Positions 6,533 to 13,942 of a stretch of DNA of 40,255 bases are shown here, one piece after another. The position numbers were made by a program, and so were the translations under genes. Source of the DNA: Verrucomicrobiia bacterium. Its GTDB lineage: Bacteria > Verrucomicrobiota > Verrucomicrobiia > Verrucomicrobiales > Akkermansiaceae. The stretch is from positions 1-40,255 of the forward strand of contig JAUIJB010000031.1 of NCBI GenBank assembly GCA_030430455.1, written 5' to 3'. Positions within the stretch are counted from its first letter, which is position 1, and each line of letters opens with the position of its first letter. The notes beneath the pieces were generated by a model that was given only the letters and a program-made list of their open reading frames with translations, made no database searches and was not told the origin of the DNA.

Positions 6533-9500
6533 TCAGTCGCCGGCGGGCTTGATCTCGAGGTAGACCGAGTGAGAGCCGTCGTAGAACTCGAAGAATGGCT
6601 TCAGGCGGGTTTCGCCGATCGTGAACCGGAGGGCCGACGGGTCACCGGAAACGGAGCTCCCGATGTCGTCCATGTCGAGTGTGACGCCGCGCCAGGTGCT
6701 CCTCGCGCCGGGTTCCTCGGCGGCGAGCAGGACGGGGCCATGGAAGAGGCTGGCCACGTTGGGCTGGTCCATCAGCGGGAGGAGGTGGAAGTCCATCGGG
6801 ATGCCGAGTTCGATCCGGTCGCCGTCCTGCCACTCCCGCTCGAGCTTCAGGTAGCTTCCCGGCGTCGCCCCGACCTCCTGTTCCTCGCCGTTGATCCGGA
6901 CGGCGAATTCCTTGCTGGTCCAGCGGGGGACCCGGACGAAGACCGCGAACTCCCCGCCGCCCTCGAGGGTGAGGGTGGTGCGGTCGGCGAAGGGGAACTT
7001 GGTCGTCTGGACGAACTTCACGCCCTTCTCCCTCCAGTCCAGTGTCGAGGGGACGAACAGGTTCACGTAGAGGGCGCCGTCGTCGGTGGCCTTGAAGTAG
7101 ATCGAGTCCTGCAGCTTGGTGCTGCTCTCGATGGCCGTCCCGTTGCAGCAGGTGAAGCCGTCCATGCGCGGGTTGCCGAATGACTTCCTCGAGCCCGGGT
7201 TGAGCGGGACGTGGTAGGTGTTGCCGGGGTTGTCCTCGTCGACCGAGGCGAGGATGTGGTTGTAGATCGCCCGCTCGTAGTAGTCCATGTATCCCGGGTC
7301 GCGCTCGAACATGAAGAGCTCGCGGGCGAGCTTGAGCAGGTTGTAGGTCGCGCAGGTCTCGTTCTGTCCGCCCTCTGACAGGCCGTTGCGGAACAGGGTG
7401 TCCGGCTCGGCGGTGAAGCACTCGGCGTTGTTCGGGTTGCGGGCGCCGGCGACGCCGCCGATCGAGTACATGTAGCCGTGCTCGCAGAGGTCCCAGAAGT
7501 TCTCGGCGACGTCGAAGTAGGGGGGCTCGCCGGAGGCCCGGTAGGTCTCCAGCGCGCCGATCACCTGAGGGACGTGCTGGTTCGCATGGCGGCCGCGGAT
7601 GGTGTCGACGTTGCAGGCCAGGCCGTGACGGTGGCCGGCGTCGCCGAAGAAGAAGCGGGTGTTGTCGAAGAGTTTGGCCCCCTCGAGGAAGCGCTCGTCG
7701 CCGGTGACCCGGTGGAGCCGCGCCATGATGTCGTTCATGCCACCGTATTCCCCGGCGATGTAGCTGCTCCACATCCGGATCAGGGTCTCCTGCGGGAGCT
7801 CCTTGAGCCGCGCGTGGACCCACAGGCCCATGTCGCCGGCGACCTCGAGCGCCTTCGGGTTGCCGCCGACCTCGTGGCAGTCGACCAGGCCCGCGAGGAT
7901 CTTGTGAAGCGTGTAGTAGGGTGCCCAGACCTGGTCGTTGCCGCCGCCGTAGCTCGCGCCGTTCTCGAGCATGATGAACTGGTCCGGCGGGTAGCCGCTG
8001 ATGAAGCCCGTGCCCCAGTTCCAGTAGTCCGTGCGGATCCCTTCCTTGCTCAGGTCGGAGTCGAAGCCGTCCCTGCCGGGGCCGGGCGGCACCTTGGCGG
8101 GGTCGGAAACCGACGGGCCGCCTTCCTCGGCCGGCTTGCCGGACATCTGCGAGAGCTCGTGGAGGACGTCGATCATGTGCTCCATCTTGCGGCCGAACCC
8201 GGCCTGGAGATCCGGATCGTACGAGGTGCCGGCGTAGGCCTGGGCCAGGGCGGTGAGGTAGTGGCCGGTGGCGTGGCCACGCAGGCGGGTCGTCTGGCTG
8301 TCCCACCCGCCGAGGGGGTCGACGCCCTCCGGTTGTTCCCGGCCGAAGGCGTCGCGGAAGACGTAGAGGAAGCGGTCGGGGTCCGTGGCGGCCAGGCCGC
8401 GGAGGAACTTGTCCCGGTTCGCCAGGAAGGGAGTGGGCTCGCCGTCCTCGTCGGTGGTGAGGACCACTTGGCCGAGCGGGAAGGGCTCGAGGGAGCGCTC
8501 GGGTGTCGGGTCGGCGGTGCCGGGCTCGACCACGCGGACCTGCGCCTTCGCCTCGATCGAGGTGCCGGGAATCGTCCCGGTGAGGACGTGGCTGCCGGCC
8601 TCGGAAACGGCGGCGTTGTCTTGCGGGGCGGGCCAGATGACCCGGACGGCGGGCCCCTTGCCGCCGTCGCGGTAGCTTCCGGGCACCAGGCGGGGAAGCT
8701 CCGGAAGGTGGCCGACCGGGGTGGTCACCTCGACATCCGCCACGGCTTCCAAGCCCGGGTGGAGGAGGCGGGCGCGGTCGCGGCGGTAGCTCTCCGCCCC
8801 CTCGTCGCCGTCGGCGGCGGTGATCTTGTCGTCCGAGATGGCGTTGTGGTGGATCACCGCGACCTGCCGGTCACTGAGCGCGCTGCGGTAGAAGCGGACG
8901 TCGTGGAGCCGCCCGCCGAGGCGCGGGGCGCCGCCCGACACCGGACGACCGAGGAAGAGGCGCGTGTTGTTTGGATTGTCGGCGTCGACCAGCGAGGCGA
9001 TCGTCGTTGCGACGTCCTCGATACGATCGACACGGGTTCCGTCGACGTAGAGGCTGAGGGTCTTCTCCGCCGCGTCGAGGACAGTGGCCAGGTGCACCCA
9101 CTCCTCCTTGTGGACCCGGAAGCTCGAGGGGCCCCGTTCTTCCCCGCCGTCGCCGCCGTCGGTCGTCATCCGCACCGAACAGCCGCCCTCGCGCTCGGCA
9201 CCCATCGGGACGAGCCCGAGGTGACGCGTGCCCTCGTCGCAGGTGGTGCCGAGGTCGAAGAAATACTGCCCCGGGGTCTCCCCGCCCACCTGGACCCAGC
9301 CGGTCACGCTGAAGCTGACGGCATCGCCGATCGCGCTGACGGGTACCTCGATGAAGGCGCCGTCGTCGCCGCCGGGAAGCGAAAGCACCGTGCCGAAGGT
9401 TTCATCGTCGACGAACTCGTGGCCGCTGCCGGAGGCCGAGGCGTCGAGTCCGTTGCGCGACCAGTCGTCGAGGTCGCCGTCGAAGAGGTAGCGCGAGATC

Positions 9501-9610
9501 AGGGCGGTCTCGCCGATTCCGTCGAGGAACTGGTCACCGTCCTCCGCGGGGAGCGTTGCGGTGGTCATGAGAAGGAGCGTCGCGAGGGGGAGGAACCTGG
9601 CGGGAGTCAT
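6533..9610 (-). CDS. Secreted GH146/DUF1680 beta-L-arabinofuranosidase with LamG domain
   Basis: Exported glycoside hydrolase of 1025 residues from ATG 9610 (signal peptide about 1-22; the frame extends upstream to 9667 but that would bury the signal). Order: LamG/concanavalin-like domain (about 36-250), an atrophied Ig-like domain (about 260-360), then an (alpha/alpha)6 barrel with beta-sandwich of the DUF1680 superfamily. The zinc-thiolate site of this clan is complete: E751 and C753 in NETCATYN, and C821-C822 in FTCCNGTAIES; C821 is the expected nucleophile by analogy with HypBA1. The CCNGTAIES context points to GH146 rather than GH127. Known members release terminal beta-L-arabinofuranose from plant glycans. 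It is the last gene of the minus-strand glycanase/protease cluster, 114 bases after the HEYVH gene. Superfamily is firm; subfamily and substrate are inferred. Confidence 0.82.
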   Translation of the reverse strand: MTPARFLPLATLLLMTTATLPAEDGDQFLDGIGETALISRYLFDGDLDDWSRNGLDASASGSGHEFVDDETFGTVLSLPGGDDGAFIEVPVSAIGDAVSFSVTGWVQVGGETPGQYFFDLGTTCDEGTRHLGLVPMGAEREGGCSVRMTTDGGDGGEERGPSSFRVHKEEWVHLATVLDAAEKTLSLYVDGTRVDRIEDVATTIASLVDADNPNNTRLFLGRPVSGGAPRLGGRLHDVRFYRSALSDRQVAVIHHNAISDDKITAADGDEGAESYRRDRARLLHPGLEAVADVEVTTPVGHLPELPRLVPGSYRDGGKGPAVRVIWPAPQDNAAVSEAGSHVLTGTIPGTSIEAKAQVRVVEPGTADPTPERSLEPFPLGQVVLTTDEDGEPTPFLANRDKFLRGLAATDPDRFLYVFRDAFGREQPEGVDPLGGWDSQTTRLRGHATGHYLTALAQAYAGTSYDPDLQAGFGRKMEHMIDVLHELSQMSGKPAEEGGPSVSDPAKVPPGPGRDGFDSDLSKEGIRTDYWNWGTGFISGYPPDQFIMLENGASYGGGNDQVWAPYYTLHKILAGLVDCHEVGGNPKALEVAGDMGLWVHARLKELPQETLIRMWSSYIAGEYGGMNDIMARLHRVTGDERFLEGAKLFDNTRFFFGDAGHRHGLACNVDTIRGRHANQHVPQVIGALETYRASGEPPYFDVAENFWDLCEHGYMYSIGGVAGARNPNNAECFTAEPDTLFRNGLSEGGQNETCATYNLLKLARELFMFERDPGYMDYYERAIYNHILASVDEDNPGNTYHVPLNPGSRKSFGNPRMDGFTCCNGTAIESSTKLQDSIYFKATDDGALYVNLFVPSTLDWREKGVKFVQTTKFPFADRTTLTLEGGGEFAVFVRVPRWTSKEFAVRINGEEQEVGATPGSYLKLEREWQDGDRIELGIPMDFHLLPLMDQPNVASLFHGPVLLAAEEPGARSTWRGVTLDMDDIGSSVSGDPSALRFTIGETRLKPFFEFYDGSHSVYLEIKPAGD

Positions 9611-9689
9611 GGAAAGGGATGTTCGGGGCGGGTTCGGTGGCGTCGGGGATTCGGGCATTGCGGGCATACCGGGCCTGCAGAAGTCGCGA

Positions 9690-9706
9690 CGGGCCTGGAA
9701 GGCCCG
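9690..9706 (-). repeat. Short inverted repeat between HEYVH and GH146 genes
   Basis: CGGGCC and GGCCCG flank a five-base loop, and part of the element (CTGGAAGGCCCG) is repeated directly a few bases on. With no T-run it could be an attenuator, a processing site or chance in GC-rich DNA. Confidence 0.25.
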
Positions 9707-9724
9707 CTCAGCTGGAAGGCCCGT

Positions 9725-11275
9725 TCACGGTTCGTCGGCCTTGAACCACTGGGTGTGGACGTCGGCGGTGCCGGACAGGCCCTTGGCGAGCTGCAGGCGG
9801 TAGTCGTACTTCTTCTTCCGCGTCTCATCGCCCTCGAAGACGTAGTCGGTGCTGCAGACGACGGCGATGACGACGTCGTTCTTCACCGGCTTGGTGAGGC
9901 GCAGGGCGCAGGGGCCGTCGGCGACCGGGCGGCTGTAGACGACCGAGCCGTCGGTCGCCCGGTAGACCAGCTGGCAGCTCATGTTCTCCTCCTTCGGGTG
10001 GAAGTAGAGCCCGATGATCTCGTCCTGCTTGCCCGAGACCTTCAGCGGGACCTGGTTGGCGCCGGTCCAGCCGGGGAGCGTCCGCGTCTCGGGAACGAGC
10101 ATGTCGCCCTCGACGGTGGTGCTGGCGTAGCAGGTCGCCTTCCACGGCTCGCACTTCTTCCAGATCGGGTTGCCCTCGGCGACGATCTCGGCGCCCCAGT
10201 TGTCGGTGAGAAGCCTCTCGTAGGCCTTCGACCAGCGGCCGAAGTCGCACATCGCGGCGCGGCCGCGGTACTCCTGGACCAGCCGCCGCGTCTGCTCGTC
10301 GCCGAGCCCGCCGGGGGCCTTGGCGATTCCCTCGAGGACGCGTCCCTCGCAGTGCTGCCAGATCCACGCGATGCTCTTTTCGGAGACGAACTCGCCGAGG
10401 AAGTACGGGAAGGCCTCGCTGTAGGCGACGCCGCCGAGCAGCTTGCGCCAGGTGGCGTAATCCCTTCCGCGGGAGTCCTTGCCCTGGTGGACGCCCTCCG
10501 CCGAGGGGCCGCCGAAGCTGCCGTCCTGGAGCCAGCCGCTGTAGCACTCGATCGGCATGAAGGGGGCGATCATCGACCCGGCACTCAGCCAGCCCATGCT
10601 GTCGGTGGGGCCGCCGCGCTTGGCGTTCATCATGCCGAGCACCCAGTTGTTGCCGCCCTCGTGGAACCAGGCGGCCTTCTTGCAGCCGGGCATGTCGGCC
10701 TGGATCGCGTGGACGTACTCGTGGACGACGGCGCCGGTCTGGTAGCCGGCGTCGTTGTTCGGGAATTCGGGGTCGAAGGCCCAGACCGGATAGTAGGACA
10801 GCAGGACCATCGGCCAGTCCTCGCCCTTGTGGTGGACGCTGCCCATCCAGCCGCCGAGCGCCTCGCTGTCGGCGTTGTCGGTCGACATGCCGGAACCGAA
10901 GAGGTAGACCGTGCTGTAGTATCCCTCCTTCGCCCGCTTGTCGGGGGGCCAGCCGAACTCCTCGCGGATGTAGGCGGCGTCCTCGTTGAGCCGCTCGAGC
11001 ATCGGGATCCAGGCGTCGGCGGTGACCTTCGGGTTCTTGTCGGGGCCGTAGCGGAAGCACCACCAGCCGTTGACGACGGTCTCCGCGACGCCCTCCACCC
11101 CGTCATCGAGCACCTTGGTTGGTGGCTTGATCCTGGCGGTTTCTTTGGAGAAGTCGTACTCCAGCTTCGGGCTGTAGGCCGGCCAGGTGACCGGCTCGGC
11201 GGCCGGATTGGCGGGGGCGAAGGCCGTGCTTCCCAGCAGGGAGAGCAGGGCGATCATCCGCCGTCCGGAGGTCAT
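9725..11275 (-). CDS. Secreted putative zinc metallopeptidase (HEYVH)
   Basis: From ATG 11275 the protein has 516 residues with a signal peptide (about 1-26). The centre carries HEYVH at 185-189, and a possible third ligand E206 in WFHEGGNN, an arrangement like that of gluzincin peptidases. The segment before it (about 85-180) could be the upper part of a peptidase fold, and residues 410-516 look like a beta-sandwich. I do not recognise a named family with confidence; it may fall in an uncharacterised DUF. Substrate is unknown. Its place between GH43 and GH146 suggests it acts on the protein part of a glycosylated substrate or opens it for the glycosidases. An alternative ATG at 11296 adds seven residues. 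It could be a non-peptidase that kept the fold; the metal site itself looks intact. Confidence 0.62.
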   Translation of the reverse strand: MTSGRRMIALLSLLGSTAFAPANPAAEPVTWPAYSPKLEYDFSKETARIKPPTKVLDDGVEGVAETVVNGWWCFRYGPDKNPKVTADAWIPMLERLNEDAAYIREEFGWPPDKRAKEGYYSTVYLFGSGMSTDNADSEALGGWMGSVHHKGEDWPMVLLSYYPVWAFDPEFPNNDAGYQTGAVVHEYVHAIQADMPGCKKAAWFHEGGNNWVLGMMNAKRGGPTDSMGWLSAGSMIAPFMPIECYSGWLQDGSFGGPSAEGVHQGKDSRGRDYATWRKLLGGVAYSEAFPYFLGEFVSEKSIAWIWQHCEGRVLEGIAKAPGGLGDEQTRRLVQEYRGRAAMCDFGRWSKAYERLLTDNWGAEIVAEGNPIWKKCEPWKATCYASTTVEGDMLVPETRTLPGWTGANQVPLKVSGKQDEIIGLYFHPKEENMSCQLVYRATDGSVVYSRPVADGPCALRLTKPVKNDVVIAVVCSTDYVFEGDETRKKKYDYRLQLAKGLSGTADVHTQWFKADEP

Positions 11276-11315
11276 CGGATGGGAGGAAGGGGTCATTTCT
11301 CGGGTTCTGTCAGGG

Positions 11316-13034
11316 TTATGGGGTCACCGTCACCTTCATGGTGAGGTATCCAGCGCCCTGGCCGGCGGCCTTGCCCTCGACGGTGAAGGTGCCGGGCTTG
11401 GCATATTTTTCCGGGTCGATGCGTCGCCAGTGGACGGGGACGCGGACGCTGCCCAGTTGGTTGAACTCCAGCTTCACGGACTCCGGTAGCTTGGGGGCCT
11501 TGCCGACGCTGGTAATGAGGCTTCCGCTGGGGAGCTTGTCGGCCGGCGGCGAGTGGACCTCCCATTCCGAGACAATCATCGAGTGGAAGTAGTCTCCCTC
11601 GGGCTGGCCCTTGAAGGTGGCGCGCAGCGCCTGGGTGATGACCGGCTCGAAGTCGACGGTGATCCACTCATCCGGCGTGGTCGGGTACTTTGCGCCCCGG
11701 ACCTCTCTCCACCCGTCCTTGTCATCCCGATACTCGACCTTCCACTCGGCCGGCGGGAGGTGCCAGTTGGGGTCCTGGTGGAACTGGATGCCGACGCCGG
11801 AGACCGGAAGCGGGACCTCCCAGGTGTACTGGGCCCAATCGGACTCCACCTTGGAGTCGTTGCCGCGGTAGGTGCTCCACATGTCCGGGGGAAGCCGTAC
11901 CACGGGCGGGCGGCCGTCGTGGAGCGCGGCCAGGCTCATCGGGGGTTCCTCGGAGAACGAGGCGGTCAGCGCGGCCTCACGCGCGAGGTTGTTGGTCAGC
12001 TGCAGAAGGGGTGGGTTCGCCCAGGTCTGGTCGACCGGCAGGATCCGGTCGCCGTCCCAGCGGACTTCGTCGATCGCGATCGAGCGGCGGAAGTGCCCGC
12101 CGCCCTCGGCGTCCTTGGTGTGGTAGGTGAGCCACCACTTGCCGCCGTGCTCGATGAGCGACGGGTGGACGGTGGTCGAGGACGTGCCCCACAGGATCAT
12201 GTCCCGGGTCTTCCAGGGTCCCGTCGGCGAGGAGGCGGTCGCGTAGGCAATGGCGGCCTGGTAGTTCGACGGGGTGTACTCGGTGCCGCCGAGCTTCCAG
12301 TCGTAGATGCAGTAGTAGGTCCCGTTGCGCTTGAAGACCCAGGGCGCCTCGTAGAAGGCCTCGAAGCCGGTCATGGTGGTGATTTCGCCGTCCATCGCGG
12401 CCATCGAATCGTCCAACTTCACCACCCGGGCGGCACCCCAGGAACCCCAGTAGAGGTAGATGGTTCCGTCGTCGTCGATAAACCCGTGCGGGTCGATCAC
12501 CTCCTGGCCGTGCCGGGCGTCGCCGAAGACGTCCTTCCAGGTGACCAGCGGCTTGCCGATGGGGTCCTTCCACGGGCCGAGCGGCCCATCCGAGACCGCG
12601 ACGCCGATGGCCATGTTGTTCGGCAACTCGTCATTCTTCCACTCCACCGGGACGTACCAGTAGAAGCGGCCGTCGGGACCCTGGATGCAGTGCCCGGCAT
12701 AGGCGCGGTTGCCCGTCGCCCAGTCGAAGACCTTGTCCGGGTCGAGGTTGTCCTCGTGAAGTTCCCAGTCGCCCGAAGAAGGGTTCTTGGTGACGAAGAC
12801 GCCGTAGTCATCCATCACGAACCCGCCGACCTCGGGGGGCGGTTCGTCATGGCCGGCATGGATGTAGAGTTTTCCATCGACCGAAAGCGGGGCGGCATCG
12901 GCGGAAAAGTAGGACCCGTCACCGAGGATGGGATTGCCCCCGCTGTGGAAGGTCCGGGTCGGCTTCGGGGCTGCGGACGCGAGGAATGTGCCTGCGACGA
13001 GCAGCAGGCCGGTTGCGGCGGTGAGCTGGGTCAT
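11316..13034 (-). CDS. Secreted GH43 glycosidase with F5/8-type C domain
   Basis: A 572-residue exported enzyme with a signal peptide (1-21). The five-bladed propeller of GH43 spans about 28-320 and the three acids are visible: D46 in FSADAAPL (base), D181 in VIDPHGFIDDDG (pKa modulator) and E229 in YEAPWVFKRNG (acid). Two accessory domains follow: an F5/8-type C-like carbohydrate-binding domain (about 330-480) and an atrophied Ig-like domain (about 490-572). GH43 enzymes are mostly alpha-L-arabinofuranosidases, arabinanases, beta-xylosidases or exo-beta-1,3-galactanases; the context of two beta-L-arabinofuranosidases favours an arabinose or galactan linkage, but the subfamily cannot be fixed by eye. 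It starts 30 bases after the HEFAH gene and precedes the HEYVH gene, within one likely operon. Confidence 0.83.
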   Translation of the reverse strand: MTQLTAATGLLLVAGTFLASAAPKPTRTFHSGGNPILGDGSYFSADAAPLSVDGKLYIHAGHDEPPPEVGGFVMDDYGVFVTKNPSSGDWELHEDNLDPDKVFDWATGNRAYAGHCIQGPDGRFYWYVPVEWKNDELPNNMAIGVAVSDGPLGPWKDPIGKPLVTWKDVFGDARHGQEVIDPHGFIDDDGTIYLYWGSWGAARVVKLDDSMAAMDGEITTMTGFEAFYEAPWVFKRNGTYYCIYDWKLGGTEYTPSNYQAAIAYATASSPTGPWKTRDMILWGTSSTTVHPSLIEHGGKWWLTYHTKDAEGGGHFRRSIAIDEVRWDGDRILPVDQTWANPPLLQLTNNLAREAALTASFSEEPPMSLAALHDGRPPVVRLPPDMWSTYRGNDSKVESDWAQYTWEVPLPVSGVGIQFHQDPNWHLPPAEWKVEYRDDKDGWREVRGAKYPTTPDEWITVDFEPVITQALRATFKGQPEGDYFHSMIVSEWEVHSPPADKLPSGSLITSVGKAPKLPESVKLEFNQLGSVRVPVHWRRIDPEKYAKPGTFTVEGKAAGQGAGYLTMKVTVTP

Positions 13035-13064
13035 GGGAGTCGCGGGAATCGCCGGATGTCGGGG

Positions 13065-13934
13065 CTACTTTCGGGCGCTGCTGCCGTCGCGCCAGCGGAA
13101 TTCGGGAGCTTCATCCGGGGCGTAGCCCTCGAGGTGGGTTCTCTGGTCGGCAGGGCGATCCATCGGCTTCTTGTAGCGCCACGGGCCGTCGCCGAAGACC
13201 TTTTCGCAGAGTGCGGCCAGAGCCGGGTCGTAGTCCTTCAGCTCGGCGCGGGTATCGATCGAGTTGTGGATCGCGTCGTTCTCGCGGTTGTTGTCGAACC
13301 ATGACTGCACGCCCTCGGCCCAGTATTCGTGGGCGTTCGTGCCGGCGTAGGTGTCCTTCCAGAGGCCGGCTGCGATGGCCTTGTCGTAGGCGGCGGTGAT
13401 CTGCTTGTCGAAGTTGGGGACCAGGTCCTTGAGGCCGTAGTCGTGGATGGTGTGGGCGAACTCGTGGATGAGCAGGTTCTCGGTCGAATACGGGTCACCG
13501 GGGAAGGCGAGCAGGTTCTCCTCGCCGCAGCTGCTGATCTGGCCGCCCATCCCGCGCGCCCGCTTGTCCCAGTATTCCTTGCGGTCCCAGTCGGCCTGCT
13601 CGGGGACGTCCGTGGTGTATTCGTTGTGGGCCATGACCACCACGCGCACGCCGTTCTTCCTCAGCGTGGCGAAGATTTCCGGATGGGCGGTGAGCAACCG
13701 GCGGACGATCCACTCCGCCTCCAGCAGTGCGTGGTCGGACACCTTTGCCGACCCGAGGATCGGCAGGCCGTCGAGCATGAGCGACTTCTGGTAGAACGGG
13801 TCGAGGTCGAACTTTTCCCGCAGGGCCTCGGGCACCGGCGTGACCTTCGGGGGCTCCTCCTGGGCGGCCAGGCAGGCCGTGGCGAGGAGGGCGGACGCCA
13901 TGGCGATCGGTAGCAGGGAAGTCATGGAGGTCAT
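13065..13934 (-). CDS. Secreted putative zinc metallopeptidase (HEFAH)
   Basis: A 289-residue protein with a signal peptide (1-24). HEFAH lies at 157-161 in LLIHEFAHTIHDYG, and E203 or E207 in NAHEYWAEGVQSWFD are good third-ligand candidates, resembling anthrax-lethal-factor-like gluzincins in layout. Residues 60-140 contain the typical beta-sheet before the active helix (RVVVMAHNEY). A cysteine at 21 within LLATACLAA could act as a weak lipobox; signal peptidase I cleavage is as likely. It starts 8 bases after the GH127 stop and ends 30 bases before GH43, so co-transcription is nearly certain. The start could be ATG 13934 or ATG 13925. The peptidase assignment rests on the motif; substrate is unknown and a plant cell-wall protein backbone is an inference. 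Confidence 0.65.
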   Translation of the reverse strand: MTSMTSLLPIAMASALLATACLAAQEEPPKVTPVPEALREKFDLDPFYQKSLMLDGLPILGSAKVSDHALLEAEWIVRRLLTAHPEIFATLRKNGVRVVVMAHNEYTTDVPEQADWDRKEYWDKRARGMGGQISSCGEENLLAFPGDPYSTENLLIHEFAHTIHDYGLKDLVPNFDKQITAAYDKAIAAGLWKDTYAGTNAHEYWAEGVQSWFDNNRENDAIHNSIDTRAELKDYDPALAALCEKVFGDGPWRYKKPMDRPADQRTHLEGYAPDEAPEFRWRDGSSARK

Positions 13935-13942
13935 GGAAATCT

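Noticed and set aside
7478..11344. Plus-strand frame of 1288 codons opposite GH146 and the HEYVH gene
   Set aside because: Antisense shadow typical of high GC; it crosses a gene boundary of two well-supported genes.
13872..13934. Lipobox in the HEFAH protein (LLATACLAA)
   Set aside because: The residues before the cysteine fit the lipoprotein rule poorly; noted only as a possibility.
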